From the NCBI GenBank assembly GCA_036351435.1, contig JAZBPA010000285.1, forward strand, positions 1 through 16,281: a stretch of DNA of 16,281 bases. The letters are read 5' to 3'. The stretch's first letter is position 1. Each line of letters begins with the position of its first letter. The position numbers were made by a program, and so were the translations under genes. Source of the stretch: JAAUQA01 sp036351435 (GTDB lineage: Bacteria > Pseudomonadota > Gammaproteobacteria > Competibacterales > Competibacteraceae). Positions 7,874-14,809 of this stretch are shown in pieces. Below the pieces are notes generated by a model. The model searched no databases and was not told the DNA's origin. It worked only from the letters and a program-made list of their open reading frames with translations.

Positions 7874-8132
7874 CCGATTCCACTTCTAAATCGTCGAATT
7901 CAACAAATTCATCTAATGCGCCGCCCTGTACCCGGCGATGGGCGGCCAAAATTTCCGTCCAGCGTTCCGGCTGCTGCGCCAAATTCAACAGGGCTTGGGT
8001 AGAACGGTACTCCTCAATACTGAGTAATACAGCTACCGGCTGACCCTGCTTGGTCAGGACCACCTCTTCTGGCGCGTCAACTAGGCTGGGCAATTGGGTG
8101 CGTGCTTCGGTCACTGAAACATATTTCATCAC
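7842..8132 (-). CDS. Phd/YefM-family antitoxin
   Basis: A 96-residue antitoxin candidate. The N-terminus MMKYVSVTEARTQLPSLVDA, followed by EEVVLTKQGQPVAVLLSIEEY (about 22-42), is the standard Phd/YefM DNA-binding and dimerisation fold. The C-terminal tail is highly acidic (EFVEFDDLEVESDV), as expected of a flexible toxin-wrapping segment. Two ATGs are adjacent (8132 and 8129); GGAG about 6 bases before the first fits that start. It opens a leftward operon with the toxin-like gene (32-bp overlap) and the small membrane protein. Family members usually repress their own operon by binding upstream repeats; a matching repeat lies at 8190-8212. Confidence 0.8.
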   Translation of the reverse strand: MMKYVSVTEARTQLPSLVDAPEEVVLTKQGQPVAVLLSIEEYRSTQALLNLAQQPERWTEILAAHRRVQGGALDEFVEFDDLEVESDVPAVRQHTV

Positions 8133-8189
8133 GGTCTCCTCACAAGATCAGCGATGTCATTGTGAAATCGTTATATCGATTTGTGTGAT

Positions 8190-8212
8190 TAATTATGTAC
8201 GTAATTATGTGC
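8190..8212. promoter_or_regulatory. Candidate operator of the antitoxin operon
   Basis: Two direct copies of TAATTATGT(A/G)C lie 12 bp apart (8190-8200 and 8202-8212). The first copy plus the following TAATTA makes an 18-bp near-palindrome (TAATTA-TGTACG-TAATTA). It sits in the AT-rich gap between the antitoxin gene and the divergent phospholipase gene, where Phd-type repressors usually bind. There is no experimental support. Confidence 0.4.
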
Positions 8213-8253
8213 ATTATCAAGCGCATTGATTAAACTGTTAATGGCTATTAGCT

Positions 8254-8282
8254 TTGCATAAGCTGTAGCATTTATCTATTAT
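8254..8282 (+). promoter_or_regulatory. Possible promoter of the phospholipase D-like gene
   Basis: TTGCAT (8254-8259), 17 bp, then TATTAT (8277-8282), which matches the -10 consensus at 5 of 6 positions. The -35 is poor (3 of 6). It lies 50 bp before the chosen ATG. The assignment is tentative in such AT-rich DNA. Confidence 0.35.
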
Positions 8283-8332
8283 AAAATCAGATAGTTAAAT
8301 CAATAATCACAAAAAGCTTGCTAGGTTTCTTT

Positions 8333-9889
8333 ATGGTCTATTGGATTTTTCTTGGTCTGGTTATCCTCCTTACTGGCTGTGCTGCCCTGCCCGACGACAA
8401 AGATCGACCAGTTTCATTGGCTTTTCGTGATGGCAGGGACACCAACCTCGGGCAACTGATTGAGGCTACGCACATCCAAAATCCAACTCAATCGGGCTTT
8501 CTGATTCACGACACTGGTCGTCAGGCGTTCACTCAGCGGTTGGCATTGGTTGAGCTGGCGGAACAGGCGATTGACGCGCAATATTACATCTGGAATAGCG
8601 ACATCAGCGGTCGGTTGCTTGCGGAACGACTGATACGAGCTGCCGACCGCGGCGTGCGGATCAGATTATTGCTAGATGATTTCAGCGTCGGTGATCGCGA
8701 CCGTGCGCTTTCTGCGCTGAACGCGCATTCTCAGATAGAGGTTCGGGTCTACAACCCCTTTCAACGGCACCTGGGTTCGGGCATCGGTCGCTGGGTGAAC
8801 TTCTTGGCCGAATTCAGCCGGTTGAACCGCCGCATGCACAATAAAACGTTTACGGTGGATAATAGCGTCGCCATCGTCGGCGGTCGTAACATTGGTGATG
8901 AGTACTTCGACCTCCATTCCGCACTGAACTTCCGTGATCGTGATTTGCTGGCTGTGGGACCGATTGTGGATAGGGTCAACGACAATTTCGATGCATACTG
9001 GAACAGCCGTTGGGTTTATCCCATCGCGGAGTTGACCGAACCACCGAAAGCAGACGAGGCGCAGACCTTATATCAGCAACTCCGGGAACAGGTTGCTGAA
9101 CGTATGCCGCTCGCGTACCCGGTCCCTTCCGATCAGCGCAGTGCGCGCGTGCTTCTGACTCAGGAATTGTCCCAGTTGGTCTGGGCTGAAGCAGAGCTAG
9201 TATTTGACCGACCCGATAAGCCCGATGATCCGACAGTCTTGCCGGCAAACCAAAACGTTGGTCGGCAGTTGTTCGAACTCGCCAATGCGACCCGCCGTGA
9301 GTTATTGCTTGAATCGGCGTATCTAGTGCCCAGACCGGCAGCATCTGAATTATTCACCACGCTACACGATCATGGAGTTAAGATTCGGGCATTGACTAAC
9401 TCGCTGGCATCCAACGATGTCTTGCCTAATCATGCCGGTTATGCACGGGTCCGCCCCTTGTTGCTAAAAGAAGATGTGGAACTCTTCGAGCTAAGGCCAG
9501 ATGCCGCCTCCTGCCGACAAGTGCTGGGAGACCCAGCCTATTGTGACGGTGACAGCCTGTTCAGCTTGCATGCCAAATCGGTGGTTTTCGACCGGGCAGT
9601 GCTTTACGTGGGTTCGTTCAATTTGAACCAGCGTTCAGTGTACTTTAATTCTGAGACCGCACTGATCGTCCACAGTCCTGAGTTGGCAGGACGAGTAGCC
9701 GATGCTATCGAGGAAAACATGGCGCCCGAAAATAGCTGGCGAGTGATGTTAGATGATCAGGGGGACTTGGTTTGGATAACCCAAGAAAATGGTGTCGAAC
9801 AAATAATCTATGGTGACCCAGAAGTCAGTGCTTGGCGTCGCTTCAAGGCTGACTTCATTTCATTATTCCCGCTCGAAAAGTATTTTTAG
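8333..9889 (+). CDS. Phospholipase D / cardiolipin synthase superfamily lipoprotein
   Basis: A 518-residue member of the PLD superfamily, close in layout to ClsC/YmdC-type cardiolipin synthases. Two HKD catalytic motifs are intact: HNKTFTVD at 169-176 with downstream GGRNIGDEYFD, and HAKSVVFD at 413-420 with downstream GSFNLNQRS. The start (MVYWIFLGLVILLTGC) is a lipoprotein signal with lipobox LTGC and acylated Cys16, so the enzyme is expected to be anchored in a membrane facing the periplasm. I chose ATG 8333, with AGG about 8 bases upstream, over TTG 8318. Family members join or hydrolyse phosphatidyl groups (e.g. making cardiolipin); the exact substrate cannot be read here. Its stop codon interlocks with that of the converging FAD-enzyme gene. 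Confidence 0.9.
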   Translation: MVYWIFLGLVILLTGCAALPDDKDRPVSLAFRDGRDTNLGQLIEATHIQNPTQSGFLIHDTGRQAFTQRLALVELAEQAIDAQYYIWNSDISGRLLAERLIRAADRGVRIRLLLDDFSVGDRDRALSALNAHSQIEVRVYNPFQRHLGSGIGRWVNFLAEFSRLNRRMHNKTFTVDNSVAIVGGRNIGDEYFDLHSALNFRDRDLLAVGPIVDRVNDNFDAYWNSRWVYPIAELTEPPKADEAQTLYQQLREQVAERMPLAYPVPSDQRSARVLLTQELSQLVWAEAELVFDRPDKPDDPTVLPANQNVGRQLFELANATRRELLLESAYLVPRPAASELFTTLHDHGVKIRALTNSLASNDVLPNHAGYARVRPLLLKEDVELFELRPDAASCRQVLGDPAYCDGDSLFSLHAKSVVFDRAVLYVGSFNLNQRSVYFNSETALIVHSPELAGRVADAIEENMAPENSWRVMLDDQGDLVWITQENGVEQIIYGDPEVSAWRRFKADFISLFPLEKYF

Positions 9890-10971
9890 TGCAATTTCTT
9901 TCCATTAGCGCTTGCTTGTGCCCGCGCTATATCGGACCCGATGTCCATGCAGCCGGTGATAACTGAACAGGGTGCAGCCCAACTGAGTACCCGCTCCGCT
10001 CCCGCTAAACCACTGAGAAAAGCACCTTCTATCCGGGAACCGTGGCACCAATCGCCACAAACACCAATAGCGTATTCATCGTCCCACAAGCAACCCTCGG
10101 ACAGCGGGTTTTCTGCTAACGAATAAAGCCAGCGGTGTGCTTGGAGAAATAGCGGTTGGGACGGTGCAAGGCCGGTAGTTTGAAAAAAATTATCCAACAG
10201 AAAATCAGCCACGTCGCCAGCTTCCCAATCAAGGTGAGCAGCCGACCATGTCGGACAACTGTGCAATACCCAAGCTTCATGGCTGGGTCGTTCAGGTTTG
10301 CTACTATTGCGAGCAATCCAGGACAACGGTTCATCGTGGACAAAAGCCCCGTCGAAGGAAGAAGCTAGCGGTGCATGGAAAACAGCCATTACTGCCCAGC
10401 AAGGTGCCATTTTGATTAAGCCGACTTGCTGCGCCAAGGTGGGTAGCATTTTTAGCAACGGCACCGCTTGTAACGGCGGGGTTGTAATCAGCACAACATC
10501 GAAATCGCCCAATTCTTGCCCAGTATCATCTGTTAAGCGCCAACAGTGACCGACTCGATTGAGATTCAACACGCGGGTCTGATAATGGATCGGTACAGCT
10601 TGTCCTAGATGTCGTGCCATAGCACTCATCCCGGGCATACCGACGTAACGGTCGATATCATTGGATTTAAGCGTTACTATGCCCCTGGTTATGCTCGCAA
10701 TGCGGCCTTGCCAGGGCCCGACGATGCCGGCGTTGAGCCAGGATGCGACGTAAGCACTGAAACGTTGGTCTTTCACGGTAAAATATTGCGCACCGTGATC
10801 GAAAGCGTAGTCATTGCTGCGACGGGTTGCCGTACGCCCGCCTGGACCGCGGGCCTTCTCAAACACCTGAACGGTATGACCTTGATCATGGAGCAAACGG
10901 GCCGCGCAAAGCCCGGTGATACCCGCCCCAATAATCGCCACTTTCAGCTTAGTCGGTGTCTCGTTCTGCAC
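9886..10971 (-). CDS. Renalase-like FAD/NAD(P)-dependent oxidoreductase
   Basis: A 361-residue flavoprotein of the amine-oxidase/renalase-like group. Seen: the dinucleotide-binding GAGITG at 15-20, ribose-binding Glu38, the RGPGGR motif at 41-46, DHGAQYFTV near 58-66, and a C-terminal FAD-binding end GDWCHGSRIEGAFLSGLAGA. The start is GTG at 10971, supported by GGAAG about 9 bases upstream. It begins 18 bp after the trxC stop, so the two are almost certainly one operon, suggesting a link with thiol redox balance; that link is inferred. Bacterial relatives are often annotated only as FAD-dependent oxidoreductase, and the physiological substrate is unknown. Its TAA overlaps the TAG of the convergent phospholipase-like gene, leaving no room for a terminator between them. 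Confidence 0.87.
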   Translation of the reverse strand: MQNETPTKLKVAIIGAGITGLCAARLLHDQGHTVQVFEKARGPGGRTATRRSNDYAFDHGAQYFTVKDQRFSAYVASWLNAGIVGPWQGRIASITRGIVTLKSNDIDRYVGMPGMSAMARHLGQAVPIHYQTRVLNLNRVGHCWRLTDDTGQELGDFDVVLITTPPLQAVPLLKMLPTLAQQVGLIKMAPCWAVMAVFHAPLASSFDGAFVHDEPLSWIARNSSKPERPSHEAWVLHSCPTWSAAHLDWEAGDVADFLLDNFFQTTGLAPSQPLFLQAHRWLYSLAENPLSEGCLWDDEYAIGVCGDWCHGSRIEGAFLSGLAGAERVLSWAAPCSVITGCMDIGSDIARAQASANGKKLH

Positions 10972-10989
10972 TTTGTTTGCCTTCCGCGC

Positions 10990-11427
10990 TCAGTTGAGTC
11001 CGGCTTGAGCCCAACGCACGATATCCGCCGCACCCATCGCACCGGACTGTCTGATCACCTCGCGACCCTTGCGCAAGAGTACCAAGGTCGGAATGCTCTG
11101 AATCCGGTACTGCATCGCAATCGCCTGCTCCTGTTCGGTGTTAACCTTGGTCAACCGAATTCGAGGTTCTAGCTGGAGTGCAGCCTGTTGGTAAGCCGGG
11201 GCCATCATTTTGCAGGGACCGCACCACGATGCCCAGAAATCTACCAATAACGGAATATCGTTGCGTTCGTTATGGCGGTAAAATTGTTGCTCGTTCAATT
11301 CGAGCGGATGACCATTAAACAGCTTTTGATGACATTTCCCACATTTTGGCCCATCGTCCATCCGCTCCTGCGGAATCCGGTTTACCGCTTCACAATGCGG
11401 ACAAACAATATGCAGTGATTCAGTCAT
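10990..11427 (-). CDS. trxC: Thioredoxin 2 (zinc-binding N-terminus)
   Basis: A 145-residue cytoplasmic thioredoxin that reduces protein disulfides. The active site WCGPC is at 68-72, within DFWASWCGPCKMMAP, and the cis-proline loop SIPT is around P113. The N-terminal extension carries two CxxC pairs (CPHC 9-12, CGKC 29-32), the zinc-binding hallmark that separates Trx2/TrxC from Trx1. The start is ATG 11427, with AGGAG about 7 bases upstream; a longer in-frame extension up to 11493 lacks support. It leads an operon with the FAD oxidoreductase and is divergent from the acyltransferase gene about 100 bp away. A 20-bp stretch of its 5' end (11393-11412) recurs at 13629-13648 as a relic. Confidence 0.95.
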   Translation of the reverse strand: MTESLHIVCPHCEAVNRIPQERMDDGPKCGKCHQKLFNGHPLELNEQQFYRHNERNDIPLLVDFWASWCGPCKMMAPAYQQAALQLEPRIRLTKVNTEQEQAIAMQYRIQSIPTLVLLRKGREVIRQSGAMGAADIVRWAQAGLN

Positions 11428-11530
11428 GAAGTCTCCTATCGTTGATTGATTGAATAGCGCTTTCCGCGAAGGATTTTGCAATCCATTCATCATCGGCTAC
11501 GTCTCAAAGGGCTACGAACCCAAGTCATTC

Positions 11531-13516
11531 ATGAAACACCGTAATTACATCAGCGGACTGCGTGCCGTAGCAATCTTACCCGTGGTCATTTTTCACTTCT
11601 GGCCTGAATTATTACCCGGTGGATTCATCGGTGTAAGCGTGTTTTTTGTTATCTCAGGATTTTTGATCACCTACCTGATCGTTGATGAAGTAGACAGGGG
11701 ATGTTTTTCTTTTCGGACGTTCTACGCTCGGCGGGTTAGACGCCTGTTACCCGCTGCAACTGCTGTCTTCATAGTAACCTTCTTGGGCGCAGTGTATCTC
11801 CTGGCACCAGAAGCATTTGATAGTTTCGGGCGTAGTCTGGTAGCTGCAGATCTCATTCACGCCAACGTTTATTTCGCTGACACTACCGGCTATTTCTCAG
11901 CGCCTGCTCATGAAAAGCCACTGCTACATTTCTGGTCTTTGTCCATTGAGGAGCAATTCTATTTGCTCTGGCCACTGTTAGCCGCTGGCTTGTTGCCAAG
12001 GATTGCCCGCTGGCAGAGCACAGCCCTAATCCTCTGCTTGCTACTGATTTCATTAGGGATGGGTGAAGCAATGGCCAGGACGCAAGCCGATCAGGCATTC
12101 TACTCTTTTATCGCCAGAGCTTGGGAGTTGATGACCGGCGTGCTACTGGCATTGGTCATTCACCGCCTAAAATTCCACCGCCGGTTGGCAGAATTTCTCG
12201 GTATTGCTGGACTAGGGGCCATTTTAGTCAGTTGCATTTGGTTAGAGCCTTCAATTACTTTTCCTGGACTTTCTGCCCTACCCGCCTGCTTGGGTACCGC
12301 TGCCGTGCTGGCGTCAGGTTTTCAGCAAAGTACCTGGGCAACTCGCATCCTGTCAGTCCGAATAATGACCTATGTGGGTCTCATTTCTTACTCACTATAC
12401 CTTTGGCACTGGCCGATTCTGGCGCTATCGCGTTACTACCTCGAACGGCCCTTGTTACCCAGCGAGGCTATCTTGCTGGGAACCGTGAGTTTTGCGGTTG
12501 CGGCCTTGTCGTATCATGGAATAGAGCAACCGTTTCGGGCGATAGATGGACGGTTTCGTCGCAACGACGGCTTTACTCTAAAGGTGGGCGCTGCTGCCGT
12601 GCTATTGATCGCCGCGTTGGGAGGGTTGATTCAATTGGACCGGGGTTGGGTTTGGCGTTTTGGACCACAGGCCCAACAACTCTTCGAGCAACGTCTCGCA
12701 GTCAATCCGTGGGAAGCGCGGTGCGACAACCTTGAGAATATATTTTCCAACGATGACTTTTGCAATTTTGGCCACCCTAAGCCAACCGATGCCTCATTTG
12801 ATATCGCGGTGTTCGGTGACTCAAACGCGGATCATTTCGTGCCTCTGTTGGCAGACTACGCTTCGCGTTCGGGTCTTAGTGGTCGACAGGTTACTCAAAC
12901 TGCCTGCGGTAGTGTCCTAGGGATTCGTTTATATCGACATACTCCAGCAAAGCAAGCGGAGTGTTTAACGTATCAACGCTCTATTATTCAGTTCGTCGAA
13001 CGCAATCCTGGGCTGAAGCTTGTTTTCATCTCGGCCAAATGGCTGTCCTATCAGGGTAAGCTTGTAAGTAATGGAATCGACATTCCTGGTCTCCTCAAGG
13101 AATTAACACCTGAAGATCACTCCGACATCGAAATCCTAGAATATCATCTGCGCCGGACCATTGAGTTTTTACGCGAACGCGCCATACAAGTGCATCTCAT
13201 TTCGCAGATACCTTATCAGAATGGCTTGCCTATAAGGTGTGTCCTTGAGGCCCTGCGTGCGGGTTTTGATACCAGCCACTGTGGCGTAGGCGCTGCCAAA
13301 GCTAAGGGTGAGATTGCACCAACCGACACGTTGTTACAACGCTTAGCGGCTGAGATAGACGGAGTATCAGTGACGATTTCCACTGACATTATGTGTAACC
13401 CAAAAACCTGTCCGATTGTCATGGACGGGGTGCTGTTATACCGGAATGAGACCCATCTCAATGCTCATGGTGCGTTACTCCTGGGCCGGTACTTTCAGCT
13501 TCCTGGCATTGAGTAG
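11531..13516 (+). CDS. Acyltransferase-3 / SGNH membrane O-acyltransferase (OafA-like)
   Basis: A 661-residue inner-membrane enzyme that transfers acyl groups, typically acetyl, to surface polysaccharide. The first 370 or so residues form the acyltransferase-3 domain with about 10 membrane segments: it opens NYISGLRAVAILPVVIFHFW with catalytic-type His22, followed by GGFIGVSVFFVISGFLIT and FYARRVRRLLPA. The last 240 residues are a periplasmic SGNH hydrolase-like domain with GDSN at 429-432 and a closing NETHLNAHG at 639-647. In the usual DxxH pair the Asp position (three before H642) reads Asn639. I chose ATG 11531, where family sequence begins; an earlier TTG at 11450 would add an unlike 27-residue tail. 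The Shine-Dalgarno is weak. The neighbours are not polysaccharide genes, and a trxC relic just downstream suggests local rearrangement. The acceptor glycan is unknown. Confidence 0.9.
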   Translation: MKHRNYISGLRAVAILPVVIFHFWPELLPGGFIGVSVFFVISGFLITYLIVDEVDRGCFSFRTFYARRVRRLLPAATAVFIVTFLGAVYLLAPEAFDSFGRSLVAADLIHANVYFADTTGYFSAPAHEKPLLHFWSLSIEEQFYLLWPLLAAGLLPRIARWQSTALILCLLLISLGMGEAMARTQADQAFYSFIARAWELMTGVLLALVIHRLKFHRRLAEFLGIAGLGAILVSCIWLEPSITFPGLSALPACLGTAAVLASGFQQSTWATRILSVRIMTYVGLISYSLYLWHWPILALSRYYLERPLLPSEAILLGTVSFAVAALSYHGIEQPFRAIDGRFRRNDGFTLKVGAAAVLLIAALGGLIQLDRGWVWRFGPQAQQLFEQRLAVNPWEARCDNLENIFSNDDFCNFGHPKPTDASFDIAVFGDSNADHFVPLLADYASRSGLSGRQVTQTACGSVLGIRLYRHTPAKQAECLTYQRSIIQFVERNPGLKLVFISAKWLSYQGKLVSNGIDIPGLLKELTPEDHSDIEILEYHLRRTIEFLRERAIQVHLISQIPYQNGLPIRCVLEALRAGFDTSHCGVGAAKAKGEIAPTDTLLQRLAAEIDGVSVTISTDIMCNPKTCPIVMDGVLLYRNETHLNAHGALLLGRYFQLPGIE

Positions 13517-13568
13517 GCTTAGCCCAACTGCTTCAAAAACCGAGTACCCAATACGGATAACCAATGAG

Positions 13569-13583
13569 CTAACAAGTTGAGCC
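13569..13583 (-). repeat. attC-like 15-mer (copy B)
   Basis: On the minus strand GGCTCAACTTGTTAG matches copy A (3024-3038) in 14 of 15 bases. It directly follows the trxC relic on that strand. On the plus strand a GCCCAAC box (13522-13528) and a GTTGAGC box (13576-13582) fit the RYYYAAC and GTTRRRY attC end consensus 61 bp apart, just behind the acyltransferase stop. The inner arms pair poorly, so this is only a candidate. Confidence 0.3.
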
Positions 13584-13585
13584 AA

Positions 13586-13654
13586 CTAATGCCAACTCTT
13601 TGGCAGATTGAGAGTGCTCACGGAATTGCAATGCGGGCAAACAATATGTGGAGA
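13586..13654 (-). pseudogene. Relic of a trxC 5' end
   Basis: The minus-strand frame reads SPHIVCPHCNSVSTLNLPKSW before a stop. HIVCPHC and the following polar-V pattern match the zinc-binding N-terminus of the intact trxC in this window (HIVCPHCEAV). At DNA level 13629-13648 and 11393-11412 agree in 19 of 20 bases. There is no start codon or thioredoxin domain. It is either a duplicated scrap of trxC or the end of a decayed paralogue. Confidence 0.6.
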
Positions 13655-13743
13655 GCGCTAATCGAGGACTGACCCGAAGGGTAGGCTGAACAGCCACATA
13701 GCGGTTTTATTACGCACCATGTCAAGCCGCTCAGCCATTTATT

Positions 13744-13761
13744 GAAAAGCTGATGCTTTTC
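13744..13761 (-). terminator. Hairpin after the WIN-repeat peptide gene
   Basis: GAAAAGC and GCTTTTC form a 7-bp stem with a 4-base loop, extendable by two wobble pairs, beginning 8 bases past the stop codon on the minus strand. No T-run follows (AATAAATGG), so it may be a weak terminator or an mRNA-end stabiliser. Confidence 0.4.
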
Positions 13762-13768
13762 GGAAATG

Positions 13769-14071
13769 CTAACGGCGGTTTATCCAGCTACCGCCTCCCC
13801 AACCGCCGCGCCGGTTTATCCAACCGCCACCGCCACCGCCATTAATCCAACCACCACCACCACCGCGCCGGTTTATCCAGCCCCCCGCACGAGCATCTTT
13901 TTCTGTGAGCATAACGCCTCCACCGACAACAGTCCCGATAATCACTGCTTTGGACCATTTGCCTAAACCGCTCAGAAAATCTCGCCGGCTTTGCACGGTA
14001 CGTTCTTCCTGCTCTTGATCGGGGTGCTCGGCCTCGTTCTGTTGAACTTCTTTTTCTTGATCATTATTCAT
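13769..14071 (-). CDS. Tat-exported Gly-rich peptide with four Trp-Ile-Asn repeats (candidate RiPP precursor)
   Basis: A 100-residue protein of unusual design. Residues 1-28 are very polar and Gln/Glu-rich. SRRDFL at 28-33 is a twin-arginine motif, followed by a hydrophobic stretch (AVIIGTVVGGGVML, 42-55) and an AxA-type site DARA ending at 62. The rest is almost only Gly with WIN at 65-67, 75-77, 84-86 and 96-98, three of them followed by RR, plus a lone Trp91; the protein stops right after the last WINRR. Aromatic-X-Asn motifs in Gly-rich C-termini are typical of precursors modified by radical-SAM cyclophane-forming enzymes (GrrA/Xye-type), so a modified secreted peptide is possible. No modifying enzyme is in the window. 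Without modification it would be an exported Gly-rich protein of unknown role. I chose ATG 14071, 17 bp after the stop of the NTF2-like gene; the Shine-Dalgarno is weak. Confidence 0.75.
   Translation of the reverse strand: MNNDQEKEVQQNEAEHPDQEQEERTVQSRRDFLSGLGKWSKAVIIGTVVGGGVMLTEKDARAGGWINRRGGGGGWINGGGGGGWINRRGGWGGGSWINRR
13772..13885 (-). repeat. DNA repeat encoding the Gly-Trp-Ile-Asn region
   Basis: The C-terminal coding region is repetitive: the 17-mer CCGCGCCGGTTTATCCA (plus strand) occurs exactly at 13806-13822 and 13863-13879, and shorter variants (GGTTTATCCA, ATTAATCCA) mark the other two WIN units. Spacing between WIN units is irregular (10, 9 and 12 residues), which suggests growth by slippage or unequal exchange. 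Confidence 0.8.
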
Positions 14072-14088
14072 GGTTGAATCTGCCGTAT

Positions 14089-14586
14089 CTATTGTTTCTG
14101 ATCCGTTTTGCCGGTCAGATGGGAAAAATGCATACTGTGAAAGCGCCAGCTGTCGTCCTGTTTGACCACCACAGCCGATAGATTCGCTACGAATTGTGGT
14201 TGCGTCTGTTCCTGCGCTTGTTGGGTAAAAGTACAAACGGCGGTAAACCAAACCACATTGTCTTGTTTAGCGCCATGACCCTCACCACATTTTGATTCCA
14301 TAGTATTGGCTTCGAAGCCCTTCATAAACTGTGCGTAGGCTTCCTTGACCTCGGCTGGACCGACCCAATGTTCACCTGGACCGGTGCCCATCAACATGAT
14401 GTCGTCGCGATCGGCGAAAGTAGCCATGACCTTATCGACATCGTGGGCGTCTAACGCTTGGTGCTGGTTTTGCCATAGCGTGCGAACCGCATCAACTGTG
14501 ACTTCATCGACCTCCGCTAGTGCTGCTCCCGAGACTGCAAACACCGCAGCAACAAGAGCAGTTTTGAAGTTATTTTTCATTCCCAT
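14089..14586 (-). CDS. Secreted NTF2/SnoaL-like protein
   Basis: A 165-residue exported protein with the small cone-shaped NTF2/SnoaL (DUF4440-type) fold. Signal peptide: MGMKNNFKTALVAAVFAVSG..., cleavage likely after ALA at 24. The mature part shows the typical pattern: a helix ending in HDVDKVMATFAD (48-59), then DDIMLMGTG, HWVGPAEVKEAYAQF (73-87), and C-terminal strands ANLSAVVVKQDDSWRFHSMHFS. Two cysteines (C100, C118) could form a disulfide. Such domains can be binding pockets or enzymes and the ligand cannot be read. AGGAG lies 9 bases before ATG 14586; a second ATG two codons in is also possible. It is the first gene of a two-gene operon with the Tat/WIN-repeat peptide, so it may act with that peptide in the periplasm (inferred). 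Confidence 0.8.
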   Translation of the reverse strand: MGMKNNFKTALVAAVFAVSGAALAEVDEVTVDAVRTLWQNQHQALDAHDVDKVMATFADRDDIMLMGTGPGEHWVGPAEVKEAYAQFMKGFEANTMESKCGEGHGAKQDNVVWFTAVCTFTQQAQEQTQPQFVANLSAVVVKQDDSWRFHSMHFSHLTGKTDQKQ

Positions 14587-14770
14587 ATCAATCGTCTCCT
14601 AGTGTTCAATGAGATGAAACGCCAGTGCCGGCGCTTAATGTTTCGCTCCATGACTTGATGAATATTTTGCTTTTTCAGCTCAAATTATAACTAACGACAT
14701 CCCGCAAAGCGCATTAGCCTTACGTTTCATTGCCACAGATCAATAATTTGAGTATATGCTGTATTTCTCT

Positions 14771-14809
14771 AAAAAAGTCATCACCGCTAGGCTTCCAGCC
14801 AGGTAGCGG
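14771..14809 (-). terminator. Minus-strand hairpin followed by a T-run
   Basis: On the minus strand CCGCTA-cct-GGCT-gga-AGCC-TAGCGG forms a 10-bp interrupted stem, followed after 7 bases by TTTTTT. It looks like an intrinsic terminator for leftward RNA entering from about 14950 and would shield the NTF2-like promoter. The 7-base gap makes it imperfect. No leftward gene lies directly before it, so an antisense or small RNA is possible. Confidence 0.45.

Noticed and set aside
11450..11530. Extended TTG start for the acyltransferase
   Set aside because: The added 27 residues do not resemble the family, and ATG 11531 sits exactly where family sequence begins.
13769..13885. CRISPR array or minisatellite
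   Set aside because: Repeats are short, irregularly spaced and in frame, and all are explained by the WIN-repeat protein.
13766..13966. Plus-strand Thr/Pro/Ala-rich frame opposite the WIN-repeat gene
   Set aside because: It reflects the Gly-rich codons read on the other strand. The minus-strand frame has a Tat motif and signal structure, which the plus frame lacks.
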